A stretch of DNA of 64,000 bases from Onstottus_B arcticum (GTDB taxonomy: Bacteria > Acidobacteriota > Blastocatellia > UBA7656): positions 18,873-82,872 of the forward strand of contig JBBPIE010000031.1 of NCBI GenBank assembly GCA_038040485.1, given 5' to 3'. Both the position numbers and the translations under genes were made by a program. Below, in pieces: positions 1-8,650 of the stretch. A model generated the notes under the pieces. The model searched no databases. It was not told where the DNA came from and worked only from the letters and a program-made list of their open reading frames with translations. Position 1 is the stretch's first letter; the number at the start of each line of letters is the position of its first letter.

Positions 1-253
1 GACTCTCGACGACCTTGTTGCCTTGCAGGTCGATCTTCACAAGGCTGGACGCGGTTATCTCGTCGAACATCAATCCGTAAGGGTTGATCAGAAAGTGATG
101 CTCCGGACCCGGCACCCGCGAAGAGATGTGAGTGAACACCAAATCGTCCCAGCCGTAATGCGCGGCCAGCCGGTACGCAGCCGCGAGATCTACCCGCGTT
201 TGCCATTCTTCCGTGGAAACCATCTCACGAACGCTTGCTGTCTTTGCTTGCAT
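1..253 (-). CDS. Class II aldolase/adducin family protein, N-terminal part (cut by window edge)
   Basis: The gene starts at 253 and runs off the left edge of the window, so only about 84 residues are visible. The translation begins MQAKTASVREMV and contains AYRLAAHYGWDDLVFTHISS followed by a HHFLINPYG stretch, the usual opening of class II aldolase/adducin-domain proteins: helix, then a T-H-I-S-x-R strand that helps bind the substrate phosphate or carboxylate. A good Shine-Dalgarno AGGAG lies nine bases before the ATG. Members of this family are zinc-dependent aldolases, epimerases or decarboxylases, and many close homologues have no assigned substrate. The zinc-binding histidines would lie in the missing part, so activity cannot be judged. 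Confidence 0.85.
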   Translation of the reverse strand, partial: MQAKTASVREMVSTEEWQTRVDLAAAYRLAAHYGWDDLVFTHISSRVPGPEHHFLINPYGLMFDEITASSLVKIDLQGNKVVES

Positions 254-341
254 AGTTCGTCCGCTCCTTATGTTGGGTTGCTGGTCACGGCGGTGACCGG
301 TAGGAGAATGTCACGGCTCAGCAAGGCGTGCAAGCTGGTTG

Positions 342-453
342 TAGTTTCTGGTTTCTAGTTTCTGGTTTCTGGTTCGTGAGTGTCGCGATGCAAGCCGCCC
401 GAAGGTTCCAAACCAGAAACCAGAAAAACCAGAAACTGGAAACTAGAAACCAG
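342..453. repeat. Inverted arrays of a GGTTTCT-type heptamer
   Basis: About 33 bases made of GTTTCTG/GTTTCTA units (342-374) are followed, after a 36-base spacer, by about 43 bases of the complementary units CCAGAAA (411-453). The two arms could fold into one hairpin. It fills the gap between the class II aldolase start and the 3' end of the oxidoreductase at 457. It is the same repeat as the much larger array at 1322-1642. Confidence 0.85.
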
Positions 454-456
454 AGC

Positions 457-1299
457 CTAATCGGCGCCGGGCGGACCTTGCTTGATTCGCTTGCGTACTT
501 TGTCCATTGAGCCCCACACGCTCTCGAGCCACCATGTCGCGCCCGCCTCCTCAAATGGCCGAACGGTCTCGAGCGCCTGTTTGCGCTTCCCGCCTGGCGT
601 CTGCCCGCCTGTGATGATGTCGAACGGACCTTTCTTCCGGCGATGCTTATCGATGTAGCTCTTGATTTCAAGAATGAGGGACGGCTTCGGCCTGTCGGCC
701 GGACTTGCTTTGTATGGCTGCGGGATGATCCCGTCCCAGCGAATCGCGCGCTGCATCGATTTTTCCTTTGGCCAAACGCCGACGACCCACACCGGGATTC
801 GAGGCTTCTGAACCGGCGTAGGAAGCATCGACATCTTCTCCACCTTGTAGTGCTCTCCCGAAAAAGAGAACGCCTTCCCTTTCCATAAGCCGTTAATTAT
901 CTCGAGTCCTTCATCCAGCAGTTGAGCCCGAACCCGCAGATCCACTGCCTCGCCCACCTTGTAAAAGCCCCCATCGTCGTCCGCCGCGCCAAGTCCGACG
1001 CCAAATATCAACCGGCCGTTTGAAAGATGATCGACCGTCAACGTCTCGCGCGCCAATTTCCACGGACGCCGGCGCGAAACCGGCGTGATCATCGTGCCCA
1101 GCCGAATTCGCTCGGTGCGCATCGCCATCGCCGCGAGCACAACCCACGGGTCGAACCACGGGAAGTCTGGAATCTTTTCACTGCCCATAGCCATCGCGTC
1201 AGCGATAAACAAACCGTCCCACCCCGCTGCTTCTGCTTCAGCGGCGATCTCGGGCAGGAGCGGAATGTCGCCGCCCTCCAGGACAAAACCGTATTTCAT
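457..1299 (-). CDS. LLM class flavin-dependent oxidoreductase
   Basis: This 280-residue protein has the features of the luciferase-like monooxygenase fold: MKYGFVLEGG at the start, then EAEAAGWDGLFIADAM, RTERIRLGTMITPVSRRRP, LTVDHLSNGRLIFGVGLG and PVWVVGVWP. These correspond to the TIM-barrel strands that hold F420 or FMN in this family. The length is slightly shorter than the usual 300-340. Family members oxidise organic substrates with a reduced flavin; the substrate here is unknown. It is transcribed away from the WYL regulator at 1740, which may control it. The intervening 440 bp are almost entirely heptamer repeat. Confidence 0.88.
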   Translation of the reverse strand: MKYGFVLEGGDIPLLPEIAAEAEAAGWDGLFIADAMAMGSEKIPDFPWFDPWVVLAAMAMRTERIRLGTMITPVSRRRPWKLARETLTVDHLSNGRLIFGVGLGAADDDGGFYKVGEAVDLRVRAQLLDEGLEIINGLWKGKAFSFSGEHYKVEKMSMLPTPVQKPRIPVWVVGVWPKEKSMQRAIRWDGIIPQPYKASPADRPKPSLILEIKSYIDKHRRKKGPFDIITGGQTPGGKRKQALETVRPFEEAGATWWLESVWGSMDKVRKRIKQGPPGAD

Positions 1300-1321
1300 A
1301 TGATTGTCCTCCAGTCAGAGG

Positions 1322-1642
1322 TAGGGGTTCTGGTTTCTGGTTTCTGGTTTGTGGTTTCTGGTTTCTGGTTTCTGGTTTCTGGTTTCTGGTTCGCGACGTA
1401 ATCCGAGCATATAAACTAAAAACCGTAAACCAGAAACCACAAACCAGAAACCACAAACCAGAAGCCATAAACCACAAACCAGAAACCAGAAACCACAAAC
1501 CACAAACCAGAAACCAGAAACCACAAACCAGAAACCAGAAACCAGAAACCAGAAACCACAAACCACAAACCAGAAACCACAAACAAGAAACCACAAACCA
1601 GAAACCAGAAACCAGAAACCAGAAACCACAAACCAGAAACCC
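1322..1642. repeat. Large inverted heptamer array (GGTTTCT / AGAAACC, variant ACAAACC)
   Basis: From 1322 to about 1393 the + strand is a tandem array of GGTTTCT with an occasional GGTTTGT. After a spacer of about 30 bases the complementary unit AGAAACC, mixed with ACAAACC, runs to about 1642, roughly 30 units. The period is 7 bp throughout, and the two arrays face each other, so the region can fold into a hairpin with a long stem. Open frames inside it only encode repetitive VSGFWFLV-like peptides and are not genes. It fills the divergent intergenic region between the oxidoreductase and the WYL regulator, where promoters would be expected. Confidence 0.93.
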
Positions 1643-1739
1643 TAAACTCTGAACCTAACAATACATCGTCATCTTGACAGCTTCTGTCATATTTCTATGA
1701 TAAAGTTTCGCGCGAAACAAGGAATGACCGAGGAGGCCT

Positions 1740-2732
1740 ATGAGAGCCGATCGATTGCTTTCAATAATGCTGCTTCTTCAAGTTCACCGGCTCGTGACCG
1801 CTCGCGAACTTGCCGCACGCCTCGAAGTCTCCGAGCGCACTATCCATCGAGACATGGAAGCCTTGAGCACCGCAGGCATTCCCGTATTCGCTGAGCGCGG
1901 GTCTCATGGCGGGTGGTCGCTGATGGAGGAGTACCGAACCAACCTCACCGGCTTGAACAGGGATGAAATTCAAGCGCTGTTCGCCACCAGACCATCTCGA
2001 TTGCTGGCAGACCTCGGTCTTGAGAAAGCTTCTGATGCGGCGCTGATCAAGCTCATGGCGGCGATTCCCTCCGGGTCGCGCGGCGACGCCGAGTACGCGA
2101 GCCAGCGAATCCATATCGACACCAGCGGATGGAACAGCTCGCGCGAATCAATCGAATCTCTGCCCGCGATTCAGGAAGCCATCTGGCAGGAGAGCAAGCT
2201 AAAGTTCAGCTACCAGCGCAGCCACGATTGCGACCCGGTCGAACGCGTCGTTGATCCGCTCGGGCTCGTAGCCAAAGGAAGCGCCTGGTATCTGGTCGGG
2301 GCGGTCGAGGGCCAGGTTCGCAGCTATCGCGTCTCGCGAGTCGTCAACGCGACAACGCTCGACCAAACATTCACACGCCCGAAGGGATTCGACCTCGCAA
2401 GTTTCTGGGAACAGTCAGCCGCCAGCTTCAAGGACAACTTCCCTCGCTACTACGCCACCTTGCGAGCTCACCCGGACATTGTGCCTCGGATGTATGCGGC
2501 CGGCCGGTTTGCGCGCGTCGAGCAAGTCGAGCCGCCCGATCACGACGGCTGGATAAGAGTCCTGATGCGATTCCAGTTTGAACACGAGGCTTGCGAGTAC
2601 GCGCTGAGCTTCGGCAACCGCATTGAAGTGCTCGAACCGGCGGATCTTTGGGAGAAGGTTGTTGAAGCGGCCAGTGGCGTCATCGAGTTTTACACCTCGA
2701 AGAAGAAGCCCGGGCGCTCCGCTATTGCTTAG
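1740..2732 (+). CDS. HTH/WYL-domain transcriptional regulator (YafY type)
   Basis: The 330-residue protein starts MRADRLLSIMLLLQVHRLVT and has an N-terminal winged helix-turn-helix (about 1-60; LAARLEVSERTIHRDMEALS is the recognition region). A middle WYL domain follows (about 135-220) with VVDPLGLVAKGSAWYLVG and YRVSRV, and then the C-terminal WCX region. This is the standard architecture of YafY-type regulators, which bind DNA and may sense a small ligand or nucleic acid through the WYL domain. The ATG is preceded by a perfect AGGAGG three bases away. It is divergent from the oxidoreductase at 457-1299, which is a plausible target. Confidence 0.92.
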   Translation: MRADRLLSIMLLLQVHRLVTARELAARLEVSERTIHRDMEALSTAGIPVFAERGSHGGWSLMEEYRTNLTGLNRDEIQALFATRPSRLLADLGLEKASDAALIKLMAAIPSGSRGDAEYASQRIHIDTSGWNSSRESIESLPAIQEAIWQESKLKFSYQRSHDCDPVERVVDPLGLVAKGSAWYLVGAVEGQVRSYRVSRVVNATTLDQTFTRPKGFDLASFWEQSAASFKDNFPRYYATLRAHPDIVPRMYAAGRFARVEQVEPPDHDGWIRVLMRFQFEHEACEYALSFGNRIEVLEPADLWEKVVEAASGVIEFYTSKKKPGRSAIA

Positions 2733-2768
2733 TTGCGGAGGCCGTGTTGAAGTGGCGGACGCGTTCTG

Positions 2769-2841
2769 CCACAAAGGCACCAAAACACGAAGGTGCACAA
2801 AGAAAGACTTTGTGGACCTTTCTGTCTTAGTGCCTTTGTGG
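2769..2841. repeat. 34-bp imperfect inverted repeat (CCACAAAGGCAC type)
   Basis: The arms 2769-2802 and 2808-2841 are complementary at about 29 of 34 positions, with a five-base loop. The outer 12 bases, CCACAAAGGCAC and GTGCCTTTGTGG, pair perfectly. The hairpin sits about 160 bp before the SDR start. A related, more diverged repeat with ACTAAG and CTTTGTG words lies at 60483-60565. Confidence 0.85.
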
Positions 2842-3003
2842 CGAGATTCCATCAACAATGCGGTTGACCCGAAGGCGCATCGCATAGCGTTCCACGCCAT
2901 TCCTGATATCATCTACCGCTCAAACCGCTACGGCTGCCGTCGACTCACGCTCAACGACGACGACGGCGCGTTTGGAGAAACCAATTCGAAAGGAAGACTT
3001 CGC

Positions 3004-3792
3004 ATGTCTGACGATGCCATAAACGTTAACGATCTATTCTCAATCAAAGGCAAGGTCGCCTTGGTGACCGGAGGCTCGCGAGGGATCGGCTTGATGATTG
3101 CGCGCGGCTACGTTGAAGCGGGCGCGAAGGTCTACATCTCATCGCGCAAGAAGGAGGTTTGCGATCAGGTGGCCGAGCAGCTCTCGTCGATCGGGACGTG
3201 CATATCAATTCCCGCGGACGTCTCGACCGCCGAAGGGTCGAAGCATTTGGTCTCCGAACTATCATCGCGCGAGCCAGCTCTTCACATACTGGTGAACAAC
3301 GCGGGCGCGGCGTGGGGCGCGCCGCTTGCCGAGTATCCCGAATCCGGCTTCGACAAAGTGATGGACACAAACGTCAAGGCCGTGTTCTTTTTGACCAGAG
3401 ATATTGTCCCGCTTCTCGAGAAAGGCGCCAGCCCGGGTGATCCGGCGCGAGTCATCAACATCGGTTCGATCGACGGGCTCAAAGTGCCGAGCGTCGAGAA
3501 CTACGCATACGCGCCGAGCAAAGCTGCCGTGCATCATCTGACCCGAGTGCTTGCGGTGAAACTCGGGCCTCGCAACATAACGGTGAATGCAGTTGCGCCC
3601 GGTCCATTCGAGAGTCAGATGACCAAGTGGCTGCTCGAGCAGTTTCAAGAGCAGATCGAAAAGGACTGCCCGCTTGGCCGCATCGGTTCGCCGCCTGATA
3701 TGGCGGGGGTCGCGATTTATCTTGCGTCACGCGCGGGAGCTTACGTGAACGGGGTGGTGATTCCGGTTGATGGCGGGATCTGCATAACGTAG
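3004..3792 (+). CDS. SDR family NAD(P)-dependent oxidoreductase
   Basis: The 262-residue protein starts at the ATG at 3004 (MSDDAINVNDLF). An open frame continues upstream to 2623, but that part covers the inverted repeat and has no SDR character. Visible classical SDR motifs are the nucleotide-binding TGGSRGIG (about 26-33), NNAGAAWG, the catalytic serine region INIGSIDG and the YAPSK form of YxxxK, and finally PGPFESQMT. The extended start (NVNDLFSIKGKVALVTGG) resembles RhlG-like or gluconate 5-dehydrogenase-like SDRs. Substrate and cofactor preference cannot be fixed from sequence alone. It appears monocistronic. Confidence 0.92.
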   Translation: MSDDAINVNDLFSIKGKVALVTGGSRGIGLMIARGYVEAGAKVYISSRKKEVCDQVAEQLSSIGTCISIPADVSTAEGSKHLVSELSSREPALHILVNNAGAAWGAPLAEYPESGFDKVMDTNVKAVFFLTRDIVPLLEKGASPGDPARVINIGSIDGLKVPSVENYAYAPSKAAVHHLTRVLAVKLGPRNITVNAVAPGPFESQMTKWLLEQFQEQIEKDCPLGRIGSPPDMAGVAIYLASRAGAYVNGVVIPVDGGICIT

Positions 3793-3932
3793 TTGCGCAA
3801 CCCCGCGGATCACACGGAAAACCCGCGTCGTTTTCTTTAGTCTTGACCGCACGCAAGTCGTGGGCTTAAATGCTTCGCGGAAGGCTGGCCCCTTCTACCA
3901 GAAGAACTCCAATAAGGCTTGGGTAGCATTCG

Positions 3933-4274
3933 ATGCCGATCTACGGATATTTGTTGATGGCAAGCGATGTCGCGCTTGTTCTGAGTGGAGCGACGATGTA
4001 CTGGTTCTCGCCAAGGCTTCGCCGCCACTGGGTCCTGGGCTACGGCTCATCGCGTTCGATGATCAACGATTCAACCTGGCAGGCAGCAAACCGGTTTGCG
4101 GGAACGACCCTGGCGCTTCTAACGCTTGCCGGGATGTTGCTCCACGTGAGTCTGTGGCCACTGATTGAGGCAAACGATGTCGCCCAGGCAGTCACGGTGG
4201 GCTCGACGTTCGTGCTTCCATTCTTCGTCATGTATTTGACTGAGAAATACCTTTCGCGCAAATTCAGAAACTGA
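3933..4274 (+). CDS. SdpI-like family membrane protein
   Basis: This protein has 113 residues and three predicted membrane segments (about 5-25, 58-78, 85-103). The cytoplasmic loop between the first two, GYGSSRSMINDSTWQAANRF, matches the conserved G-x-R-x-x-x-S-x-x-x-x-W-x-x-x-x-R-x-G pattern of the SdpI family. The founding member confers immunity to a Bacillus toxin, but most homologues have no known role. The ATG at 3933 has no strong ribosome-binding site. Confidence 0.75.
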   Translation: MPIYGYLLMASDVALVLSGATMYWFSPRLRRHWVLGYGSSRSMINDSTWQAANRFAGTTLALLTLAGMLLHVSLWPLIEANDVAQAVTVGSTFVLPFFVMYLTEKYLSRKFRN

Positions 4275-4315
4275 GATCGCGGACCGCTAGCATTGTTTAC
4301 TGCCGAGGGCCGACG

Positions 4316-4500
4316 ATAGAGGATGGAGAATAGAGGATGGAGAATAGAGGATGGAGAATAGAGGATGGAGGATAGAGGATAGTGGATCGAGGATCGACCC
4401 GCTCCTCAATCTTCCCTCGTCGATCTTCCATCCTCGAGCCTCAACCCTCAACCCTCTATCCTCTATCCTCTATCCTCTATCCTCTATCCTCAATCCTCAA
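4316..4500. repeat. Inverted heptamer-based arrays (ATAGAGG / CTATCCT)
   Basis: From 4316 to about 4386 the sequence repeats ATAGAGGATGGAGA, a 14-base unit made of two related heptamers. From about 4438 to 4500 the complementary 7-base unit CTATCCT is repeated, with CAATCCT and CAACCCT variants. The arrays face each other around a 50-base spacer. This is the same design as the GGTTTCT arrays near 1.4 kb, with a different unit sequence. Confidence 0.92.
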
Positions 4501-4714
4501 ATTCCAGCTCACAACCATAAGCCCGGTCTGGTCTGAGTCCACCCGTGGGCACAGCAACCGACTGCCTTTTCGAAGTCACAAATCGTTGGTTTAAGAGTTC
4601 ATCGTGCGTTCATCTTCGAATCTTTAGAATGATCGAGGTGCTCGGCGCGAGGGTTTCACTCAGGAACGTGTTGAGCATTCATCGTGAACCCTTACCACCA
4701 GAGGAAAGACAAAG
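4501..4714. other. Intergenic region without recognisable gene
   Basis: Between the heptamer array and the PepSY-like gene I see no conserved frame and no hairpin. It should contain the promoter of the 4715 gene, but no clear -35/-10 pair can be named. Confidence 0.5.
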
Positions 4715-5254
4715 ATGCCAGGGATAAAGACCGGAATAGCCGTTCTGAGCAGCGCGGGGCTGCTCCTCTTCGGAAACACGTTGGCTCAGACCTCCGAAAA
4801 GTCTGTGAAGATGAAGAACCTCCCGACTGAGGTTCAAAAGACAGTACGGGAACAGAGCATGGGAGCGACGATCAGAGGCCTGTCCCAGGAGACGGAAGAC
4901 GGGAAGATCTATTATGAGGTCGAGCTGAAGGTGAAAGGCCACAACAAAGATGTTCTCATTGATTCAACTGGGGCAGTGGTAGAGATAGAAGAAGAGATCG
5001 ACATGGCTTCGGTGCCCCCGGCAGTCAAAGCTGAGATAGAAAAGCACATCGGCAGCGGTAAGATCACAATGGTCGAGTCGGTCACGAAGAACGATGCCAT
5101 AGTAGCTTACGAAGCCCACATAAAGAGCGGAAAGAAGCATTCTGAAGTGAAGGTAGGGCCGGACGGACAATTGATCGCAACTGAAAGCGATGAAGACGAA
5201 GCCAAAGAAAAAGCCGGCACAAAGAAGAGTTCGCATAAGACACAGAAGCCTTAG
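4715..5254 (+). CDS. Secreted PepSY-like domain protein
   Basis: The 179-residue protein has a signal peptide (about 1-24, ending LAQT). The mature part contains two similar units of about 60 residues: one with LPTEVQKTVREQSMGATIRGL then YYEVELKVKG, the other with VPPAVKAEIEKHIGSGKITMV then VAYEAHIKSGKK. Each reads as helix followed by strands, typical of PepSY-like domains of periplasmic proteins. The C-terminus is highly charged (ESDEDEAKEKAGTKK). PepSY proteins are thought to modulate proteases or sensors. It lies upstream of a two-component pair at 6373-8446, a common neighbour for such proteins. Confidence 0.75.
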   Translation: MPGIKTGIAVLSSAGLLLFGNTLAQTSEKSVKMKNLPTEVQKTVREQSMGATIRGLSQETEDGKIYYEVELKVKGHNKDVLIDSTGAVVEIEEEIDMASVPPAVKAEIEKHIGSGKITMVESVTKNDAIVAYEAHIKSGKKHSEVKVGPDGQLIATESDEDEAKEKAGTKKSSHKTQKP

Positions 5255-5354
5255 TTCGGCGGTACAATCAGGTTCCGAAAGCAGGGACGGTTAAGCAACA
5301 ATCACGGATGTGCGACTTGATGCCAGCTTCAAGATCGCTGAGGAGAACGTGCCA

Positions 5355-6239
5355 ATGAAAGAGAAGCCAAACAGCCTAATCACGCGGCGGCAGGCGCTGC
5401 TATCCATAGCGACAATTTCGGCAGGAGCATTCATCAAGCCCTCTTCAGTCTTCTGCTCACCGGTCAAAGACAAGCTCAAATTCGTGGTCCTTGGAGATTG
5501 GGGCACAGGCGATCGCGACGCGGCAGGTATTGCAACACAGATGTTCGCTGCGCACCAGCGTACGCCTTTCGACTTCATCATATCAGCAGGCGATAACATC
5601 TATCCGAACGGCAGCGGGCGCTATTTCGGGAAGAATTTTGAGCAGCCTTTTGCCGCGCTGCTGAAGGACCGCGTCAATTTCTACACGGTTCTGGGCAATC
5701 ACGACGTTGACGCGGGACGTCAGGACCAGTGCCAGTATCCGCTTTTCAATATGGGCGGTCAGAACTACTACAAGCTCGAGAGAGGAAATGGGTTGGCCGA
5801 GTTCTTCATGCTGGACTCAACCGATTTTGACTCGGCCCAGGCGGCCTGGCTTGAAAGCTCGTTGCGCGCCTCGCAAGCCAAATGGAAGATTGCGGTCTTT
5901 CACCATCCGATTTATTCCTCTGGCAAGCGGCACGGGTCAGCGCTGGGTCTCAGGCGGCAACTGGAACCGCTCCTGACTCGCTACGGAGTAAAGGTCGCTT
6001 TCACCGGGCACGATCACATTTACGAGCGCACCAAGCTCCAGCAGGGCATACAGCATTTCGTGACCGGCGCAGGCGGCAAGGTTCGACGCGGAGATGTCGA
6101 TCTCGGTAGCGGCATAAGGGAAACAAGCTTCGATCAAGACAATCACTTTATGGTAATCGAGATTGATGATAAGCAAGTCAGCTTTCAGGCGATCGCCGAG
6201 ACAGGCACTGTAATTGATAGTGGAGCAATTAAGGCGTAA
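5355..6239 (+). CDS. Tat-exported metallophosphoesterase (purple acid phosphatase-like)
   Basis: I take the ATG at 5355, which has GAGGAG ten bases upstream, over a GTG at 5310; this gives 294 residues. The N-terminus (LITRRQALLSIATISAGAF) is a likely Tat signal with the twin arginine. The calcineurin-like metal-binding blocks are all present in order: GDWGTG, GDNIYPNG, GNHD, HHP and GHDH, which coordinate the two-metal centre. The arrangement is that of the small, tartrate-resistant acid phosphatase type. The enzyme should hydrolyse phosphate esters outside the cytoplasm. Confidence 0.9.
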   Translation: MKEKPNSLITRRQALLSIATISAGAFIKPSSVFCSPVKDKLKFVVLGDWGTGDRDAAGIATQMFAAHQRTPFDFIISAGDNIYPNGSGRYFGKNFEQPFAALLKDRVNFYTVLGNHDVDAGRQDQCQYPLFNMGGQNYYKLERGNGLAEFFMLDSTDFDSAQAAWLESSLRASQAKWKIAVFHHPIYSSGKRHGSALGLRRQLEPLLTRYGVKVAFTGHDHIYERTKLQQGIQHFVTGAGGKVRRGDVDLGSGIRETSFDQDNHFMVIEIDDKQVSFQAIAETGTVIDSGAIKA

Positions 6240-6300
6240 GGAAGGTTTATCTGCGGGTTGCCTTTTTGTGGCTGCCTAGGCGGATCGAGGGATCAAGTTT

Positions 6301-6325
6301 GGGGCGGCCACGAAAGGGCCGCCCC
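6301..6325. terminator. GC-rich hairpin after the phosphatase gene
   Basis: A perfect 9-bp stem GGGGCGGCC / GGCCGCCCC encloses a seven-base loop, 62 bases after the phosphatase stop. No T-run follows, so it could be a weak terminator. It could equally be a short member of the GGGGCGGCC inverted-repeat family also seen at 17501-17588 and 45906-45992. Confidence 0.5.
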
Positions 6326-6372
6326 AATATGATTGCGAGGTTTCGCCTTTTGATCCAGGATAGCCAACACAG

Positions 6373-7068
6373 ATGAGGTTTCTCCTTGTTGAAGACGAGC
6401 CGAGAGTAGCGCGCTTCATAGCGAAGGGGCTGCGCGAGCAGGGCTACGCCGTTGATATCGCACAGGACGGCGAAGACGCCCTCTACAAAGTCAGCATCAG
6501 CGCGTACGATTTGATCGTTCTCGATGTCTTGCTGCCCGGAAGAAGCGGGTTTGCCGTCTGCAAGGATCTCCGCGGTGCAGGCATCAAGGTTCCCATTCTC
6601 ATGCTGACGGCTCGAGACGCAATCGAAGACCGCATTGAGGGACTCGACTCTGGCGCGGATGATTATCTAACAAAGCCTTTCGACTTCAACGAGTTGCTTG
6701 CGCGGCTTCGAGCCTTGCTCAGACGCGCGAATGACTTGAGGCCGGCCATCCTCGAAATAGCCGACCTCACTCTCAATACCGCCGATCATTCTGTCACTCG
6801 CGGAGGCAAGAACATCAGCCTCACTGCAAAAGAGTATTCCCTGCTCGAATTCTTCATGCTGAGAGAAGGTAAGATCGTAAGCCGTGACGAGATAGCCGAA
6901 CACGTGTGGGATGAGAATTTCGATCCTTTTTCCAACGTCATAGACGTCTACGTAAGACGGCTGAGAAAAAAGCTTGATGACGATTCGGACCGGCCATTGA
7001 TTCGCACACGTCGCGGCGAAGGCTATATCCTCTCATCATCGGACACGGGGTTGGACAGTGCTCAATAG
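6373..7068 (+). CDS. OmpR/PhoB family response regulator
   Basis: The 231-residue protein has a receiver domain (about 1-115) with VEDEP acidic pocket, phospho-acceptor aspartate in LIVLDVLLPGRSG, the conserved LTARDA and the lysine in LTKPF. A winged-helix DNA-binding domain follows (about 130-225) with SLTAKEYSLLEFFMLR, VWDENFDPFSNVIDVYVRRLRKK and IRTRRGEGY. This is the usual length and order for the family. The next gene, its histidine kinase, starts 11 bases before this gene's stop, so the two are translationally coupled. Confidence 0.96.
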   Translation: MRFLLVEDEPRVARFIAKGLREQGYAVDIAQDGEDALYKVSISAYDLIVLDVLLPGRSGFAVCKDLRGAGIKVPILMLTARDAIEDRIEGLDSGADDYLTKPFDFNELLARLRALLRRANDLRPAILEIADLTLNTADHSVTRGGKNISLTAKEYSLLEFFMLREGKIVSRDEIAEHVWDENFDPFSNVIDVYVRRLRKKLDDDSDRPLIRTRRGEGYILSSSDTGLDSAQ

Positions 7069-8446
7069 CGTCCGTGCCCGGCTTACATTGTGGTATGTGC
7101 TCGTATTCGGGTTATTGCTTCTCGGGTTTAGCATTCCCACTTATGTATTGCTCTCCCGAAGCTTGTATGACCGCGTCGATCAGTCTTTGTCTAACGCCGC
7201 GCAGGCTACCGCTTCTGAGTTCCTAAGCGAGATAAAAGAGTTCAATGGAGACGCCGGGTTGGGCGCGGCCGAGACCTTGAACGAATTACGCTTGCCAAAT
7301 GTCTACACCGCGATCTGCGCTGATGACCGCATCCTTGCGTCAAATCTGCCCGAAGCCCAGGAACCAAGCCTTCGTCAGGTGACTGCCTCTGAGAGAAGCA
7401 ATGATCAAACTTCGTTTCGGACAATGGAAGGCTTTGGGGAGGAAGGCGCAAGGATGGTCGTGCTGCCACTGGAGGCCGGAGGCAAAAGATACTTTGTCGC
7501 AGTCGCAGAGCCCTTGCTTGGTCTGGTCGAGCAGGTCGCGCTCATCAGGCGGATCTTTTATGTTGGGTTCCCTGCCACGCTGCTTGTCGCGGCCATCGGC
7601 GGATTCCTGCTTGCGAGGAAGAGCCTGGCTCCGGTGCTGGAGATGTCTGAGCAGGCGCAACGGATAGGCGCGACAAACCTCCAGGAACGCCTGACGGTCA
7701 GCAATCCCAGGGACGAGCTTGGCCGTCTGGCAGGCGTGTTCAACGAACTACTCTCCAGACTCGATCGATCATTTGGAAACATGCGAGAGTTCATGGCCGA
7801 CGCTTCTCACGAACTCCGCACTCCGCTGTCCATCATAAGAGGAGAAGCTGATGTGGCCTTGTCGCAGCAAAGGGACCCGGCTGAGTACAACGAGACGCTT
7901 ACGATAATCCAGGACGAAGCCCGACGACTGACGCTGATTGTCGACGATATGCTGTCGCTTGCTCGCGCCGACGCGGGGCAACGTCCATTAAACGTTCAAG
8001 ACTTTTATTTGAACGACCTTGTTGAAGAGGCTTGCAGAGCGATGCAGGTGTTGGCCTTGCGCAAGGGTGTAGCGCTGACGCCTATGCTTACGGAGGACGT
8101 AAGCTTCCGGGGCGATGAGGATTTACTCAGGAGATTGATGATAAACCTCCTCGACAATGCTCTAAAGTTTACGCCTTCCGGCGGCTCTGTTTCAGCCCAG
8201 TTAGTCTGCGAACCTTCCATGGTGAAGATCATCGTACTCGATACCGGCGCAGGGATACCCGCTGAGGCTGTCCCACACGTCTTTGAAAGATTCTACCGGA
8301 TTGACAAGTCGCGCTCGCGCGCCGACGGTGGAAGCGGACTTGGCCTGGCAATAGCCAGATGGGTAGCGGAGGCTCACAAAGGGTCTATCGATCTGGTGAG
8401 CAGCCCCGGTCACGGCAGCAAGTTCACCGTCTCGTTGCCAAGGTAG
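7058..8446 (+). CDS. Sensor histidine kinase (partner of the 6373 regulator)
   Basis: The 462-residue protein starts with GTG inside the 3' end of the regulator gene. It has a first membrane segment (about 10-33), an extracytoplasmic sensor region, a second membrane segment (about 160-185) and a HAMP-like linker (SLAPVLEMSEQAQRIGATNL). The HisKA box has the phospho-accepting histidine in ADASHELRTPLSIIRGE. The ATPase domain shows NLLDNALKF, DTGAGIP and GSGLGLAIA. The layout resembles CusS-like, metal- or envelope-sensing kinases, but the signal is not identifiable. Together with the regulator it forms a complete two-component system. Confidence 0.95.
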   Translation: MLNSVRARLTLWYVLVFGLLLLGFSIPTYVLLSRSLYDRVDQSLSNAAQATASEFLSEIKEFNGDAGLGAAETLNELRLPNVYTAICADDRILASNLPEAQEPSLRQVTASERSNDQTSFRTMEGFGEEGARMVVLPLEAGGKRYFVAVAEPLLGLVEQVALIRRIFYVGFPATLLVAAIGGFLLARKSLAPVLEMSEQAQRIGATNLQERLTVSNPRDELGRLAGVFNELLSRLDRSFGNMREFMADASHELRTPLSIIRGEADVALSQQRDPAEYNETLTIIQDEARRLTLIVDDMLSLARADAGQRPLNVQDFYLNDLVEEACRAMQVLALRKGVALTPMLTEDVSFRGDEDLLRRLMINLLDNALKFTPSGGSVSAQLVCEPSMVKIIVLDTGAGIPAEAVPHVFERFYRIDKSRSRADGGSGLGLAIARWVAEAHKGSIDLVSSPGHGSKFTVSLPR

Positions 8447-8650
8447 CGGGAGGTTCTAAATAGCCGCTTTGCCTGCGAAGCCGCGAGTCTCTGCTTCGTC
8501 TTGAAGCCGGGAGCACCTCGGATAGACAGTCTTCTCTGCACTCAGAAGAGCCTCCGTGCTAGCTCAGCCTGTCCGCCGATGTAGCGCCCATCCACGCGTT
8601 GATTGTGATCTGACCCGGATGTATACTCGCGCCCGCAAACCGAGCGCGCC

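Noticed and set aside
1322..1642. Possible CRISPR array
   Set aside because: The unit is only 7 bp with no spacers and no cas genes nearby.
1238..1661. Three open minus-strand frames of 81-118 codons encoding VSGFWFLV-like repeats
   Set aside because: They are direct translations of the heptamer array in all phases and have no protein character of their own.
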